DNA of 64,000 nucleotides from Bacillus safensis FO-36b (GCF_000691165.1 NZ_ASJD01000001.1:434001-498000), one strand, 5' to 3'. Shown: positions 38,833 through 48,280, counted from the stretch's first letter. Notes: generated by a model not told the origin, from the sequence alone. Numbers and translations: made by a program.

Positions 38833-40968
38833 ATGAGAAACAAGAAAAACAAAAAAGACGCGAAGGAAGGGCGCAAAACACTTCCGATCCGGCTGAATTT
38901 ATTATTTTTAGCTGCCTTTATTATTTTTACCGGCGTTGTCGTTAGACTCGGGTTTGTGCAAATTGTCAATGGAGAAGATTATAAAAAGCAGGCAGAAAAA
39001 CAAGAGGATGTGAATGTCAGCTCATCTGCTCCGCGCGGAAAAATTTATGATCGAAACTACAATACGATTGTCAGCAATAAAGCGCTGAATGCCATTACAT
39101 ATACGAGAACCTCGACGACTTCACAAGAAGAGCGGCTCAAAGTGGCATCAAAATTAGCGGATATGATTCATGTGAGTACGAAAAAAATCACAGATCGTGA
39201 CAAAAAAGATTTCTGGATCTTAACGCATCCGAATGAAGCGAAAAAGCTTGTTCAAAAAGAATCAGAATTAAAGGGTGACGATAAGGTCTCTGATGATAAA
39301 CTATATGAGCTTCAGCTAAAACGCATCACAGACAAGGAATTAAATCAACTGACGAAAAAAGATTTACAAGTGCTTGCCATTAAAAGGCAGATGGATGGAG
39401 GCTATGCACTTACACCTCAATTTATTAAAAATGAAGATGTAAAGCCAAGCGAAATTGCTTACGTCTCTGAGCATTTGGACGAGCTGCCAGGTGTTGATGT
39501 GACGACAGACTGGTCACGCAGCTATCCGTATAAAGGACTGCTCCGCAGTATGCTCGGCAGTGTGTCTTCGAGTGATGAAGGTCTTCCGCAGTCACTTCTT
39601 GAGCATTATCTATCACTCGGCTACAGCCGAAATGACCGTGTAGGAAAAAGCTATCTCGAATATCAATATGAAGATGTCCTGCAGGGCCAAAAGGAAAAAG
39701 AACAGAGTACAACTGATAAACAGGGCAATGTCACAAGCTCTAAAGTGTTAACAGAAGGTAAGAGCGGGAAAGACCTTGTGCTTACAATTGATATTCAGCT
39801 GCAAAAAGCAGTTGAAAAAATTATTGAAAAGAACTTGAGAAGTGCGAAACAAAGAGGGGGAACTGAGCTTCTTGACCGCGCATTTGTTGTTATGATGGAC
39901 CCAAGAAATGGAGAGGTTCTCTCTGTTGCGGGTAAGCAGATTTCTAACAAAAACGGAAAATACAAATTCGATGACTACTCATTAGGAACGATGACATCCT
40001 CATATGCGATGGGATCAGCCGTAAAAGGGGCCACTGTACTGACTGGATATAAAACAGGTGCTATTCATATTGGAAGTACCCAATACGATGAACCTCTCTA
40101 TATCGCCCAGTCACCGCCAAAGAAATCCTATCAAAATATGGGACTCATTAATGATTTAACAGCACTAGAGCGTTCATCAAACGTATATATGTTCAAAACC
40201 GCAATCGCCATTGGGAAAAGCGAATATCGTAAGAATCAGGCGCTTCCAATTGATCCGAAAGCATTTGATACGTTCCGCTACAATTTCAGTAAATTTGGTC
40301 TTGGCGTCAAAACAGGTATTGACCTGCCAAACGAAGCAACGGGCTACAGAGGAACGTCTACACAATCGGGGCTCTTACTTGACTATGCGATTGGACAGTA
40401 TGATACGTTTACACCGCTGCAAATGGCGCAATACGTTTCAACCATTGCAAACGGCGGGTATCGTTTACGTCCGCAGCTTGTTAAAGAAGTGAGAGAGCCA
40501 GATCCTCAGCGAGGCATTGGAGCTGTAACGGAATCCGTCAAACCAGATGTACTGAATAAGCTAGACATGACAAGTGATGAAATCAAGCGTGTCCAGCAAG
40601 GCTTCAAGCTTGTGATGCAGAACCCAAGAGGGACAGCCTATTCAAACTTTGGGAACAAAAAGTATAATCCAGCTGGCAAAACAGGAACCGCTCAATCATT
40701 CTATGACGGTCCAATTAAAAGCAAGCGCGGTACACCGACGTATAACACAACTCTTGTTGCGTATGCGCCTGCTGATAATCCAGAAGTGGCCATTTCCGTC
40801 GTCGTACCATGGGTGTATCAAGACTACAACCAGCGCTATCCAATTACAAATGATATTGGTGAACAAGTATTAGACAAATACTTTGAACTGAAATCAAAAC
40901 AGGAAAGCAATGATACACAGGCGAAAAACAAAAACAAAATTGAAAATGAAGCAGAAACAAATAACTAG
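38833..40968 (+). CDS. pbpA: Penicillin-binding protein 2A (class B)
   Basis: ATG 38833 is preceded by AAAGGTGATG and gives 711 residues; the longer frame begins inside the yqgE terminator. One N-terminal membrane helix (about residues 20-42), a PBP dimerisation domain and a transpeptidase domain are present. The active-site SxxK appears as SAVK (about 395), with SSN and KTGTA (about 616) following. In B. subtilis PbpA/PBP2a cross-links lateral-wall peptidoglycan and helps keep rod shape with PbpH. Confidence 0.95.
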   Translation: MRNKKNKKDAKEGRKTLPIRLNLLFLAAFIIFTGVVVRLGFVQIVNGEDYKKQAEKQEDVNVSSSAPRGKIYDRNYNTIVSNKALNAITYTRTSTTSQEERLKVASKLADMIHVSTKKITDRDKKDFWILTHPNEAKKLVQKESELKGDDKVSDDKLYELQLKRITDKELNQLTKKDLQVLAIKRQMDGGYALTPQFIKNEDVKPSEIAYVSEHLDELPGVDVTTDWSRSYPYKGLLRSMLGSVSSSDEGLPQSLLEHYLSLGYSRNDRVGKSYLEYQYEDVLQGQKEKEQSTTDKQGNVTSSKVLTEGKSGKDLVLTIDIQLQKAVEKIIEKNLRSAKQRGGTELLDRAFVVMMDPRNGEVLSVAGKQISNKNGKYKFDDYSLGTMTSSYAMGSAVKGATVLTGYKTGAIHIGSTQYDEPLYIAQSPPKKSYQNMGLINDLTALERSSNVYMFKTAIAIGKSEYRKNQALPIDPKAFDTFRYNFSKFGLGVKTGIDLPNEATGYRGTSTQSGLLLDYAIGQYDTFTPLQMAQYVSTIANGGYRLRPQLVKEVREPDPQRGIGAVTESVKPDVLNKLDMTSDEIKRVQQGFKLVMQNPRGTAYSNFGNKKYNPAGKTGTAQSFYDGPIKSKRGTPTYNTTLVAYAPADNPEVAISVVVPWVYQDYNQRYPITNDIGEQVLDKYFELKSKQESNDTQAKNKNKIENEAETNN

Positions 40969-40982
40969 ACCTTTCATAGGTA

Positions 40983-41012
40983 AAAACGCTCACTTTTTGT
41001 GGGCGTTTTTTT
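40983..41012 (+). terminator. Terminator of pbpA
   Basis: The stem cgctcac 40987-40993 pairs with gtgggcg 40999-41005 inside A and T runs, followed by T7. Confidence 0.88.
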
Positions 41013-41072
41013 ACGTTTTCTTCAAAAATTTCGATATAAATTGACAAAATTCATAAAAAACGCCGCAATTTC

Positions 41073-41117
41073 TCTACAAAACTTCGACATTTACAAAACC
41101 TTAACATTCCATTTAAA
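41073..41117 (+). promoter_or_regulatory. PhoP box array upstream of pstS
   Basis: Hexamers close to TTAACA recur with an 11-base period: TCTACA 41073 and TCGACA 41084; then TTTACA 41090, TTAACA 41101 and TTTAAA 41112. This is the direct-repeat design bound by PhoP~P in Bacillus. A -10-like TTTAAT lies at 41136-41141. Induction under phosphate starvation is therefore expected. Confidence 0.8.
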
Positions 41118-41182
41118 CGAAATTAATAAAGAACCTTTAATGTATTACTCGTAGGACAAATTATTCAGGGGGTATTCTTGAA

Positions 41183-42100
41183 ATGAAAAAGAACAAATTA
41201 TGGCTGCTTACTTTCCTTACTATCGCATTGTTAGCATTCGTCACAGCATGCGGAAACAGCAGCTCAAGCGGAGATTCAAAAGACAGTAAAGGAAATGCTT
41301 CATACAAAGATGAGGCATCAGGTTCCATTACCATCTCAGGATCATCTGCGATGCAGCCTTTAGTTCTTGCGGCAGCAGAAAAATTCATGGATAAACATCC
41401 AAAAGCCGATATTCAAGTACAAGCCGGCGGTTCAGGAACAGGACTTTCTCAAGTTTCAGAAGGATCTGTACAAATTGGGAACTCAGATGTATTCGCTGAA
41501 GAGAAAGACGGAATCGACGCAAAAGCTTTAAAAGACCACAAAGTAGCAGTTGTTGGAATGGCCGCAGCTGTAAACCCTGAAGTGGGTGTCAAAGACATCA
41601 CAAAGGACGAATTGAAAAAAATCTTCACTGGTAAAATCAAAAACTGGAAAGAGCTTGGCGGGAAAGACCAAAAAATCACGCTTGTCAACAGACCTGATTC
41701 TTCAGGAACTCGTGCAACATTTGTGAAATATGCACTTGACGGTGCAACACCTGCAGAAGGAATTACAGAAGATTCTTCAAACACAGTGAAAAAGCTGATT
41801 GCAGAAACACCAGGTGCGATTGGATACCTAGCATTCTCTTATTTAACAGATGACAAAATTACACCGCTCAGCATTGATGGTGTGAAACCAGAAGAAAGCA
41901 ATGTAGAAAGCGGTAAATATACAATTTGGGCATACGAGCACTCTTATACAAAAGGTGAGCCGGAAGGTCTAGCAAAACAATTCTTAGATTACCTTATGAG
42001 TGACGAAGTACAAAAAGAAATCGTCAAAGACCAAGGCTACATCTCAGTCTCTAATATGAAAGTAGAAAGAGACGCAACAGGCAAACAATCAGATAAGTAA
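41183..42100 (+). CDS. pstS: Phosphate-binding lipoprotein PstS
   Basis: The 305-residue protein has a lipoprotein signal with lipobox FVTAC (Cys at about residue 23). It then has the PBP-like phosphate-binding fold, with SGSSAMQPL (about 51-59), GSGTGLSQV and NRPDSSGTR (about 172-180), which supply phosphate-contacting Ser, Arg and Thr residues. It captures phosphate outside the membrane for the PstCAB transporter. It heads the pst operon behind PhoP boxes. Confidence 0.96.
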   Translation: MKKNKLWLLTFLTIALLAFVTACGNSSSSGDSKDSKGNASYKDEASGSITISGSSAMQPLVLAAAEKFMDKHPKADIQVQAGGSGTGLSQVSEGSVQIGNSDVFAEEKDGIDAKALKDHKVAVVGMAAAVNPEVGVKDITKDELKKIFTGKIKNWKELGGKDQKITLVNRPDSSGTRATFVKYALDGATPAEGITEDSSNTVKKLIAETPGAIGYLAFSYLTDDKITPLSIDGVKPEESNVESGKYTIWAYEHSYTKGEPEGLAKQFLDYLMSDEVQKEIVKDQGYISVSNMKVERDATGKQSDK

Positions 42101-42120
42101 GAGGTCTTGAATTGCTGATG

Positions 42121-42150
42121 AAGGAAAAGTGGAGCATTTCACTTTTCCTT
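42121..42150 (+). other. Intercistronic hairpin between pstS and pstC
   Basis: A perfect 11 bp stem (aaggaaaagtg 42121-42131 with cacttttcctt 42140-42150) is followed by only three T. It is likely a partial terminator or mRNA 3'-end stabiliser that lets pstS be expressed far above the transporter genes, as described for the B. subtilis pst operon. Confidence 0.75.
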
Positions 42151-42179
42151 TTATGACATTCATAGGAGTGTAGAAAAAG

Positions 42180-43106
42180 ATGAAGCAGATAGAACATACA
42201 GAAGCGAGCGATCGGCTGATCAGCTCGAAGAAAAATAGGCAAATGGATGAAGTAAGAGGAAGTATTTTGGTGAAATTCTGCGCATTCTTAATGATTGCAG
42301 TATCCATCGCCATCACCATCTTCCTTGGCATTAAGGGTTTACAATCTTTCATCGTAAATGGTGTAAGCCCAATTGAGTTCTTAACCAGTATCAATTGGAA
42401 CCCAACAGCAGAAAACCCGGAGTACGGCGCATTTCCTTTTATTTTTGGATCGATCGCCGTCACGCTTCTATCGGCACTTATTGCAGCGCCGCTAGGCATC
42501 GCAGGAGCGATCTTTATGACAGAAATTGCACCTGCATGGGGCCGGAAAATTCTCCAGCCAGTCATTGAATTGCTTGTAGGGATTCCATCCGTTGTTTACG
42601 GATTCATAGGTCTTACAGTATTGGTGCCGTTTATCGGACATTTCAAGTCAAGCGGCTCAGGGCATAGCGTGTTAGCAGGAACGATTGTCCTGTCTATTAT
42701 GATTCTGCCAACCGTTACATCCATTGCAACTGATGCTATGGCTTCCCTTCCAAAAAGCTTACGTGAGGGATCGTATGCACTTGGCGCTACAAGATGGCAA
42801 ACGATTAGACGTGTACTTGTACCAGCAGCTCTTCCAACATTAATGACAGCAGTCGTTCTTGGGATGGCAAGAGCATTTGGAGAAGCCCTTGCCGTTCAGA
42901 TGGTCATTGGAAACACGCGTAATTTACCAGAGAGCATTATGGATACAGCTGGTACATTAACAACCATTATTACGTTAAACATGGGTCACACAACGTATGG
43001 AAGTGTTGAAAACAATACACTTTGGTCAATGGGGCTTGTCCTTCTAGTTGTATCGTTTATGTTCATTCTCATTATCAGATACTTGTCGTCTAGGAGGAAG
43101 ATTTAA
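42180..43106 (+). CDS. pstC: Phosphate ABC transporter permease PstC
   Basis: A 308-residue permease with about six helices and the ABC-permease EAA loop LREGSYALGATRWQTIRRV (about residues 195-213). It pairs with PstA to form the membrane channel of the phosphate importer. The last base of its stop is the first of the pstA start (TAATG), so translation is coupled. The ribosome binding site GGAG lies rather far from ATG 42180 (about 12 bases). Confidence 0.95.
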   Translation: MKQIEHTEASDRLISSKKNRQMDEVRGSILVKFCAFLMIAVSIAITIFLGIKGLQSFIVNGVSPIEFLTSINWNPTAENPEYGAFPFIFGSIAVTLLSALIAAPLGIAGAIFMTEIAPAWGRKILQPVIELLVGIPSVVYGFIGLTVLVPFIGHFKSSGSGHSVLAGTIVLSIMILPTVTSIATDAMASLPKSLREGSYALGATRWQTIRRVLVPAALPTLMTAVVLGMARAFGEALAVQMVIGNTRNLPESIMDTAGTLTTIITLNMGHTTYGSVENNTLWSMGLVLLVVSFMFILIIRYLSSRRKI

Positions 43107-43990
43107 TGAATAGCAAAATGACCGATCGTTTTGCCACGTTTGTTTTTGGATTATGTGCTGCCATTATTACAGCGATCCTAGTTGGTTTGTTTTCTTATAT
43201 CATCTTCAACGGTGCAAAAGAATTAAATTTCGACTTTTTGACAACCCGCTCAAGTGCAATTGGCTCTGGCGGCGGTATTAGGGATCAGCTGTTTAACTCG
43301 TTTTACATTTTGTTTATTACAATGCTGATCACAGTACCACTTGGTGTCGGCGGCGGAGTGTACATGGCTGAATATGCGCCTCAAAACAAAGTCACTGATT
43401 TTATTCGCACATGTATTGAAGTGCTGTCTTCACTTCCTTCTATTGTCATTGGTATGTTTGGTTTACTCATGTTTGTCAATTTAACAGGCTGGGGCTATAC
43501 GATCATCGGAGGAGCTCTTGCGCTCACGGTGTTTAACCTGCCAGTGATGGTGAGGGTGACAGAAGACGCGCTTCGCTCTGTACCGAAGGATCAAAAGGAA
43601 GCATCACTAGCGCTTGGTGTGACGAAATGGCATACAGTGAAGACGGTCCTGATTCCAGGAGCGATTCCTTCTATTATTACCGGTGCGATTTTAGCATCAG
43701 GAAGAGTCTTCGGGGAGGCAGCAGCGCTTCTTTTCACAGCAGGCCTCACCACACCGCGTCTTGATTTTACAAACTGGAGTCCATTTTCTGATACGTCACC
43801 GCTGAATATTTTTAGACCGGCAGAAACATTAGCCGTTCATATATGGAACGTCAATACACAAGGAATCATTCCAGATGCAGAGGCCATTGCAAATGGTGCA
43901 TCAGCCGTACTTGTGCTTTCAGTTTTAGTATTCAACTTAGCAGCTAGATGGCTTGGTTCATTTATTCATAAAAAGCTTACGTCAAAATAA
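43106..43990 (+). CDS. pstA: Phosphate ABC transporter permease PstA
   Basis: The 294-residue partner permease has six helices and an EAA loop QKEASLALGVTKWHTVKTV (about residues 168-186). Its start overlaps pstC by one base, and AGGAGG precedes it. It assembles with PstC, PstS and PstB. The gene order S-C-A-BA-BB is that of B. subtilis. Confidence 0.95.
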   Translation: MNSKMTDRFATFVFGLCAAIITAILVGLFSYIIFNGAKELNFDFLTTRSSAIGSGGGIRDQLFNSFYILFITMLITVPLGVGGGVYMAEYAPQNKVTDFIRTCIEVLSSLPSIVIGMFGLLMFVNLTGWGYTIIGGALALTVFNLPVMVRVTEDALRSVPKDQKEASLALGVTKWHTVKTVLIPGAIPSIITGAILASGRVFGEAAALLFTAGLTTPRLDFTNWSPFSDTSPLNIFRPAETLAVHIWNVNTQGIIPDAEAIANGASAVLVLSVLVFNLAARWLGSFIHKKLTSK

Positions 43991-44013
43991 TGTGAGAGAG
44001 GTGTGAAGGGGAT

Positions 44014-44826
44014 ATGGTTCAAATGCTAGCAGAAAAAAAAGAGATTGCAGCAAAAAAGGCTCCACTTCAAGCGGAACAGATTTTACAGGTGCAGGATTTA
44101 AGCATTTATTATGGTGAAAAAAGAGCAGTCAATCACATTTCATTTGAAATTGAGAAGAACGCAATTACCGCATTAATCGGCCCATCTGGCTGCGGGAAAT
44201 CAACCTTTTTACGCAGCATTAACCGCATGAACGACTTGATCCCAGGTGCGAGAAGTGAAGGGGCGATCATGTACGAAGGGCTCAATATTTTGGATGACCG
44301 CATTAATGTGGTGAATTTACGAAGAGAAATCGGCATGGTTTTCCAAAAACCAAACCCATTTCCTAAATCGATCTACAATAACATTACCCATGCGTTAAAG
44401 TATGCGGGGGAAAAAAGAAAATCAGTGCTTGATGATGCGGTAGAGGAAAGCTTAACAAAAGCAGCGCTTTGGGATGAGGTCAAAGATCGTCTGCACCGCT
44501 CGGCTTTGTCATTATCCGGTGGTCAGCAGCAGCGCCTTTGTATTGCGCGTACACTTGCGATGAAGCCCAGCGTTCTTTTATTAGATGAACCCGCTTCTGC
44601 CCTAGACCCGATTTCAAATGCAAAAATTGAAGAGTTATTATCAGAGTTGAAAAATGATTATTCGATCGTCATTGTGACACACAACATGCAGCAAGCGTTA
44701 CGTGTATCTGATCATACAGCTTTTTTCCTGAACGGTGATCTAGTAGAATATGATGCCACTGAACGTATCTTTACACGTCCTGCGCAGCAAAAAACAGAAG
44801 ACTATATCAATGGTCGATTTGGATAA
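44014..44826 (+). CDS. pstBA: Phosphate ABC transporter ATPase PstB (first copy)
   Basis: The 270-residue ATPase has Walker [10 protein letters not shown] (about residues 56-64), signature LSGGQQQR (about 168-175) and Walker [14 protein letters not shown] 25-residue Lys/Ala-rich N-terminal extension precedes the ABC core. Two adjacent PstB paralogues are the rule in Bacillus, and whether one or both act in the complex is unclear. GAGAGGTG precedes the start. Confidence 0.94.
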   Translation: MVQMLAEKKEIAAKKAPLQAEQILQVQDLSIYYGEKRAVNHISFEIEKNAITALIGPSGCGKSTFLRSINRMNDLIPGARSEGAIMYEGLNILDDRINVVNLRREIGMVFQKPNPFPKSIYNNITHALKYAGEKRKSVLDDAVEESLTKAALWDEVKDRLHRSALSLSGGQQQRLCIARTLAMKPSVLLLDEPASALDPISNAKIEELLSELKNDYSIVIVTHNMQQALRVSDHTAFFLNGDLVEYDATERIFTRPAQQKTEDYINGRFG

Positions 44827-44841
44827 GGCGGGTGGATTTTG

Positions 44842-45624
44842 ATGAATGCAATAGCTACTGAAACAGCCAAAAAAGAAGTGTTTCGTGTGAATGATATGAA
44901 CCTTTGGTACGGACAGCATCACGCACTGAAGCATATTGATTTAGACATTAGAGAGCATGAAGTCACAGCAATTATCGGTCCGTCCGGCTGCGGGAAGTCA
45001 ACGTTTATCAAGACCTTAAATCTTATGGTCAAAACAGTGCCAGGTGTGAAAATCACTGGAGATATGATGTATAACGGCGACAATATTTTAAAAGGCCGCG
45101 TTGATCTAGTGGAACTGCGTAAAAACGTCGGGATGGTCTTTCAAAAAGGGAACCCATTCCCTCAGTCAATCTTTGATAATGTCGTCTACGGACCAAGAAT
45201 TCATGGCGTGAAGAGCAAGCAGCAATTGAAAGAAATCGCTGAAAAAGCGCTTCGTGATGTTGCCCTTTGGGATGAAGTGAAAGATCGTTTAAGTGCGCCT
45301 GCATTAGGTCTTTCCGGCGGTCAGCAGCAGCGTCTTTGTATCGCAAGAGCTATTGCCACAAGCCCAGATATTTTACTAATGGATGAACCAACATCAGCGC
45401 TTGATCCTGTCTCAACATTAAAGATTGAAGAATTGATTATGAAATTAAAAGAGAAATACACGATTGCCATTGTGACGCATAACATGCAGCAAGCGGCGAG
45501 GGTATCAGATAGAACAGCCTTCTTTTTAATGGGAGAGCTTGTTGAGGTCAATGATACGAATGTGATGTTCTCTGAGCCAAATGATCAAAGAACAAATGAT
45601 TATATATCTGGTCGATTTGGATAA
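44842..45624 (+). CDS. pstBB: Phosphate ABC transporter ATPase PstB (second copy)
   Basis: ATG 44842 (260 residues) is preferred over an in-frame TTG three bases earlier. Walker [10 protein letters not shown] (about residues 48-56), signature LSGGQQQR and Walker [13 protein letters not shown] are intact. It is closer to canonical PstB ([10 protein letters not shown]) than the first copy. It ends the pst operon at a strong terminator. Confidence 0.95.
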   Translation: MNAIATETAKKEVFRVNDMNLWYGQHHALKHIDLDIREHEVTAIIGPSGCGKSTFIKTLNLMVKTVPGVKITGDMMYNGDNILKGRVDLVELRKNVGMVFQKGNPFPQSIFDNVVYGPRIHGVKSKQQLKEIAEKALRDVALWDEVKDRLSAPALGLSGGQQQRLCIARAIATSPDILLMDEPTSALDPVSTLKIEELIMKLKEKYTIAIVTHNMQQAARVSDRTAFFLMGELVEVNDTNVMFSEPNDQRTNDYISGRFG

Positions 45625-45626
45625 CA

Positions 45627-45664
45627 AAAACCCCCTGGAGGTCAGCGCCGCCAGGGGGTTTTTA
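45627..45664. terminator. Bidirectional terminator between pstBB and yqzC
   Basis: The stem aaaaccccctgg pairs with ccagggggtttt (45627-45662) around a GC-rich loop, with A/T runs on both sides. It serves the convergent pst operon and yqzD-yqzC. Confidence 0.93.
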
Positions 45665-45667
45665 TTG

Positions 45668-46168
45668 TTATTTTGTTAAGGCTTTGACGATTTGTTTAAA
45701 CGTCATCCCTGTTTTTAAATTGAACTTGCCTGCACGAATTTCTTTATGGTAGCCGGCGTCAATCACGTAATCATTAAAATCTTTAGACGAGTTGATGATT
45801 CCGTCCTTTTCAAGCATGTCTGAAACATCACTTGTGCTCATCCCGTTTTTAATAACAAATTTGACCGATTTGCCTTTAGGCTTGTCTGATGTTTCTTTAT
45901 CATTTTTAGAATCGCCGTCTTCATTTGCCTTCAGTGCTTTTTCTTTATAATCAAGAAGCTGCTGATATGTTTCACGGCTGACGGAGACTTCTTTTTTAGA
46001 GTCTAAATAGTTTTTCACATCAGTGTCTGTTACTTTCGCTGCGAGCGTTTCTTTTGTGGCTGTATCAGCCGCAGCTTCATCTTTTCCAGTGAGGAAAAAA
46101 ACGATCGCCAGAACACCAGTTGCAAGAATCATACCTGCCGCAAACGTTTGGATGCTTTTTTTCGTCAT
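45668..46168 (-). CDS. yqzC: YqzC, membrane-anchored protein with MltG-like (YceG) N-subdomain
   Basis: The 166-residue protein has an N-terminal membrane helix (about residues 8-27), an extracytoplasmic Lys/Asp-rich linker (about 70-100), and a C-terminal fragment (VKFVIKNGMSTSDVSDMLEKDG to AGKFNLKTGMTFKQIVKAL). That fragment resembles the LysM-like N-subdomain of YceG/MltG without the catalytic part. A wall-related role is inferred. Its start overlaps the yqzD stop (ATGA). Confidence 0.82.
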   Translation of the reverse strand: MTKKSIQTFAAGMILATGVLAIVFFLTGKDEAAADTATKETLAAKVTDTDVKNYLDSKKEVSVSRETYQQLLDYKEKALKANEDGDSKNDKETSDKPKGKSVKFVIKNGMSTSDVSDMLEKDGIINSSKDFNDYVIDAGYHKEIRAGKFNLKTGMTFKQIVKALTK

Positions 46169-46512
46169 ACAAGCACCTTCTCGTTGTCTTTAATGATCAT
46201 GTTGACTTCATCTACAGATACATGCTCAGCGCGCGCAATGGCCTCAGGAGACATGCCATTTTGATGCTTTGAAATGATTTGTCTTGCGATAGATGGATCA
46301 ATTTCTGAATGTTTGCGGACGACAATGTTTGTTTCAAGCAATTCTTCTTCAAGAACCTTCATTTTCTTTTTCAGTTTATAGATTTCTTGCATTGCAGATA
46401 GTTGAAGTGTTTCAAGTTCCTGCTCGACTTCTTTAATCGGCTCTCTTTGAAAATATGAGAATGCGATCAGTACGATACTGACAACAAGCAATCCGATAAT
46501 TGCAATTTCCAT
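46165..46512 (-). CDS. yqzD: YqzD, membrane protein with coiled coil and HTH-like tail
   Basis: The 115-residue protein has an N-terminal membrane helix (about residues 2-18), a coiled coil (about 25-65, KEVEQELETLQ and KKKMKVLEEEL), and a C-terminal region (RQIISKHQNGMSPEAIARAEHVS) resembling a resolvase-type HTH. The order is membrane, coil, HTH. It is co-transcribed with yqzC. The function is unknown. Confidence 0.8.
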   Translation of the reverse strand: MEIAIIGLLVVSIVLIAFSYFQREPIKEVEQELETLQLSAMQEIYKLKKKMKVLEEELLETNIVVRKHSEIDPSIARQIISKHQNGMSPEAIARAEHVSVDEVNMIIKDNEKVLV

Positions 46513-46597
46513 GTTTCATCACCTTTTATTCATATTTTAATGCTGAAAGCCATAAAAGGCTTTCATGATTGTTTCAGACAGTTTTCGACCCTTCTTT

Positions 46598-46626
46598 TTT
46601 ATACCATAAAAAAGCTAGTTTCAAAA
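46598..46626 (-). promoter_or_regulatory. Candidate promoter of yqzD-yqzC
   Basis: On the minus strand TTTTGA (complement of 46621-46626), a 17-base spacer and TATAAA (complement of 46598-46603) with an extended TGG form a plausible sigma-A promoter. Confidence 0.5.
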
Positions 46627-46849
46627 GGAATTGCTGAAAAAATCACCTTTTTTTCATCTTTTTTCTTTTTATATGAAAAACGAGTATGAAAATCTTGCTC
46701 GCTGTCAAAATAAAAGAGGGTTCCTCATGTATACAGTACGACAAAGATTGAGGTTTTATAGGGGAGCAGGCCATTTTTCATGAAATGACCGTGTGATATG
46801 GATCAGAACGCGGACGGGATTGACTGAAATTCAAATTGGTGAAAAAACA

Positions 46850-46881
46850 TTCTAGCATTCCTAAGCTAGAAGTGGTATTAT
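46850..46881 (+). promoter_or_regulatory. rpmGA promoter with palindrome
   Basis: TATTAT at 46876-46881 has an extended -10 (TGG, 46873-46875). Immediately upstream is the perfect 7 bp inverted repeat TTCTAGC/GCTAGAA (46850-46856 and 46865-46871), separated by 8 bases. It sits where a -35 would be. Confidence 0.5.
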
Positions 46882-46910
46882 AGTTAGGTCTGAATGTGAA
46901 TTGATTTTAG

Positions 46911-47075
<165 letters not shown>

Positions 47076-47105
47076 GCAGCAGGGAATTTTCCTGCTGTTT
47101 TTTTA
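47076..47105 (+). terminator. Terminator of rpmGA
   Basis: The stem cagcagg 47077-47083 pairs with cctgctg 47091-47097, followed by T8. Confidence 0.9.
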
Positions 47106-47123
47106 TGATGGGAGATGATCTGT

Positions 47124-47684
47124 GTGAAAAAAGAGCTTCGTCTTCAAACATTAGCCAAGCTGGACCAGATGAGTGCCGAGGAATTCAAGCGAAGCACCGC
47201 TTTACTTCATGAGCACTTGTTTCAACTGTCAGCATGGAAACAAGCGGATACGATTGCACTCACCATGTCTAGAGGAAAAGAGGTACCAACAATGCCTCTA
47301 ATTGAAAAAGCATGGCAGGAGGGGAAAACAGTATGTGTACCCACCTGTTTTCCGGAAACAAAAGAGATGACGTTTTATGAATATACACCGGAAACGAAAA
47401 TGATATCCCGCTACTTTGGGCTAATAGAGCCAGACCCTCTGGCGTCGGCTGCTGCATCTAAAGAATCAATCGATTTGATCATTGTGCCTGGTGTGTGCTT
47501 CGATCGACAAGGCTACCGTATCGGATATGGGGGCGGCTATTATGACCGCTACTTAGCTGACTATCACGGCGAAACGCTTGCCCTTTGCTTGACAGTACAG
47601 CAAACTGAGCATATTCCGGCTGAAACGCACGACATCCCGGTCTCAATCATGGTCAGTGAGAAAGGTACCATATATCCAAAATAA
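47124..47684 (+). CDS. yqgN: 5-formyltetrahydrofolate cyclo-ligase
   Basis: GTG 47124 (186 residues) is chosen because GGAGATGATC (47111-47120) is the ribosome binding site and contains the frame's first ATG. The enzyme has VPTCFPETKEM in its middle, and DLIIVPGVCFDRQGYRIGYGGG-type motif (about residues 118-138) with YYDRYL, which bind ATP and folate. It converts 5-formyl-THF to 5,10-methenyl-THF in one-carbon metabolism. Confidence 0.93.
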   Translation: MKKELRLQTLAKLDQMSAEEFKRSTALLHEHLFQLSAWKQADTIALTMSRGKEVPTMPLIEKAWQEGKTVCVPTCFPETKEMTFYEYTPETKMISRYFGLIEPDPLASAAASKESIDLIIVPGVCFDRQGYRIGYGGGYYDRYLADYHGETLALCLTVQQTEHIPAETHDIPVSIMVSEKGTIYPK

Positions 47685-47740
47685 AAGTCCGCTGCTTATA
47701 CATATGAACGGGCTTTTTGTGTTGAGCGAAGGTCTTGTTT

Positions 47741-48280
47741 GTGATCAAAAGTCACAAGAAAGATAGCAATCAACATTCTTCATTAAAAGGCATTTTAGCT
47801 GACGGGGGATATGTTTTGAAAAAATTTCGTGGAAAGAAAAGATACTTCCGTCATATGTGGGAGGAAGTAAATACTTGTGACTTAAAACTTGATCGTGATT
47901 CATGGTTTTATTTTTGGCTTACGCACCCTGATTTTTTTGGAGTCGGGGGAAATAGCTTAAAAATAAGAAGAGAGCATATCAAAGCTCATATCGCTTTATA
48001 TTATAGGCTGCTAAAACAGCTAGAAGGCTTTGAAAAGCCATACCAAACTTGGATTTGTATTCACGAACATGACCCTGGTTTAGACGCTGTATATGTTTAT
48101 ACACCAAATCCATACGACAGTTACTTTACGCACAAGGTGGAGGAGTTAGAGCAGAATTGTAAGCTGCCTCATACTTTCATGGATTTAATCGACCTTCATC
48201 AATTTGACGTTTCTTATGATCAATCAGAGTGCGGAGAGGTCTATTATATTCAATCAAAAGAGCAAGGGATTAGATTGTGA
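47741..48280 (+). CDS. Unrecognised protein (179 residues)
   Basis: I do not recognise this gene, and it has no counterpart that I recall at this locus in B. subtilis. GTG 47741 is about 8 bases after GAAGG; TTG 47735 is too close. The protein is soluble and rich in aromatic and His residues. It has a basic N-terminus (KKFRGKKRYFRHMW), the segment WFYFWLTHPDFFGVGGNSLK (about residues 54-73), IHEHDPGLDAVYVYTPNPY, and a C-terminal ECGEVYYIQ. No membrane helix or signal peptide is visible. It has no clear promoter or terminator of its own. Confidence 0.7.
   Translation: MIKSHKKDSNQHSSLKGILADGGYVLKKFRGKKRYFRHMWEEVNTCDLKLDRDSWFYFWLTHPDFFGVGGNSLKIRREHIKAHIALYYRLLKQLEGFEKPYQTWICIHEHDPGLDAVYVYTPNPYDSYFTHKVEELEQNCKLPHTFMDLIDLHQFDVSYDQSECGEVYYIQSKEQGIRL

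Noticed and set aside
46544-46562. Hairpin tgaaagcc/ggctttca upstream of yqzD as a terminator
   Set aside because: It lies between the yqzD promoter and start on the minus strand and has no T run in either direction, so it is not called a terminator.
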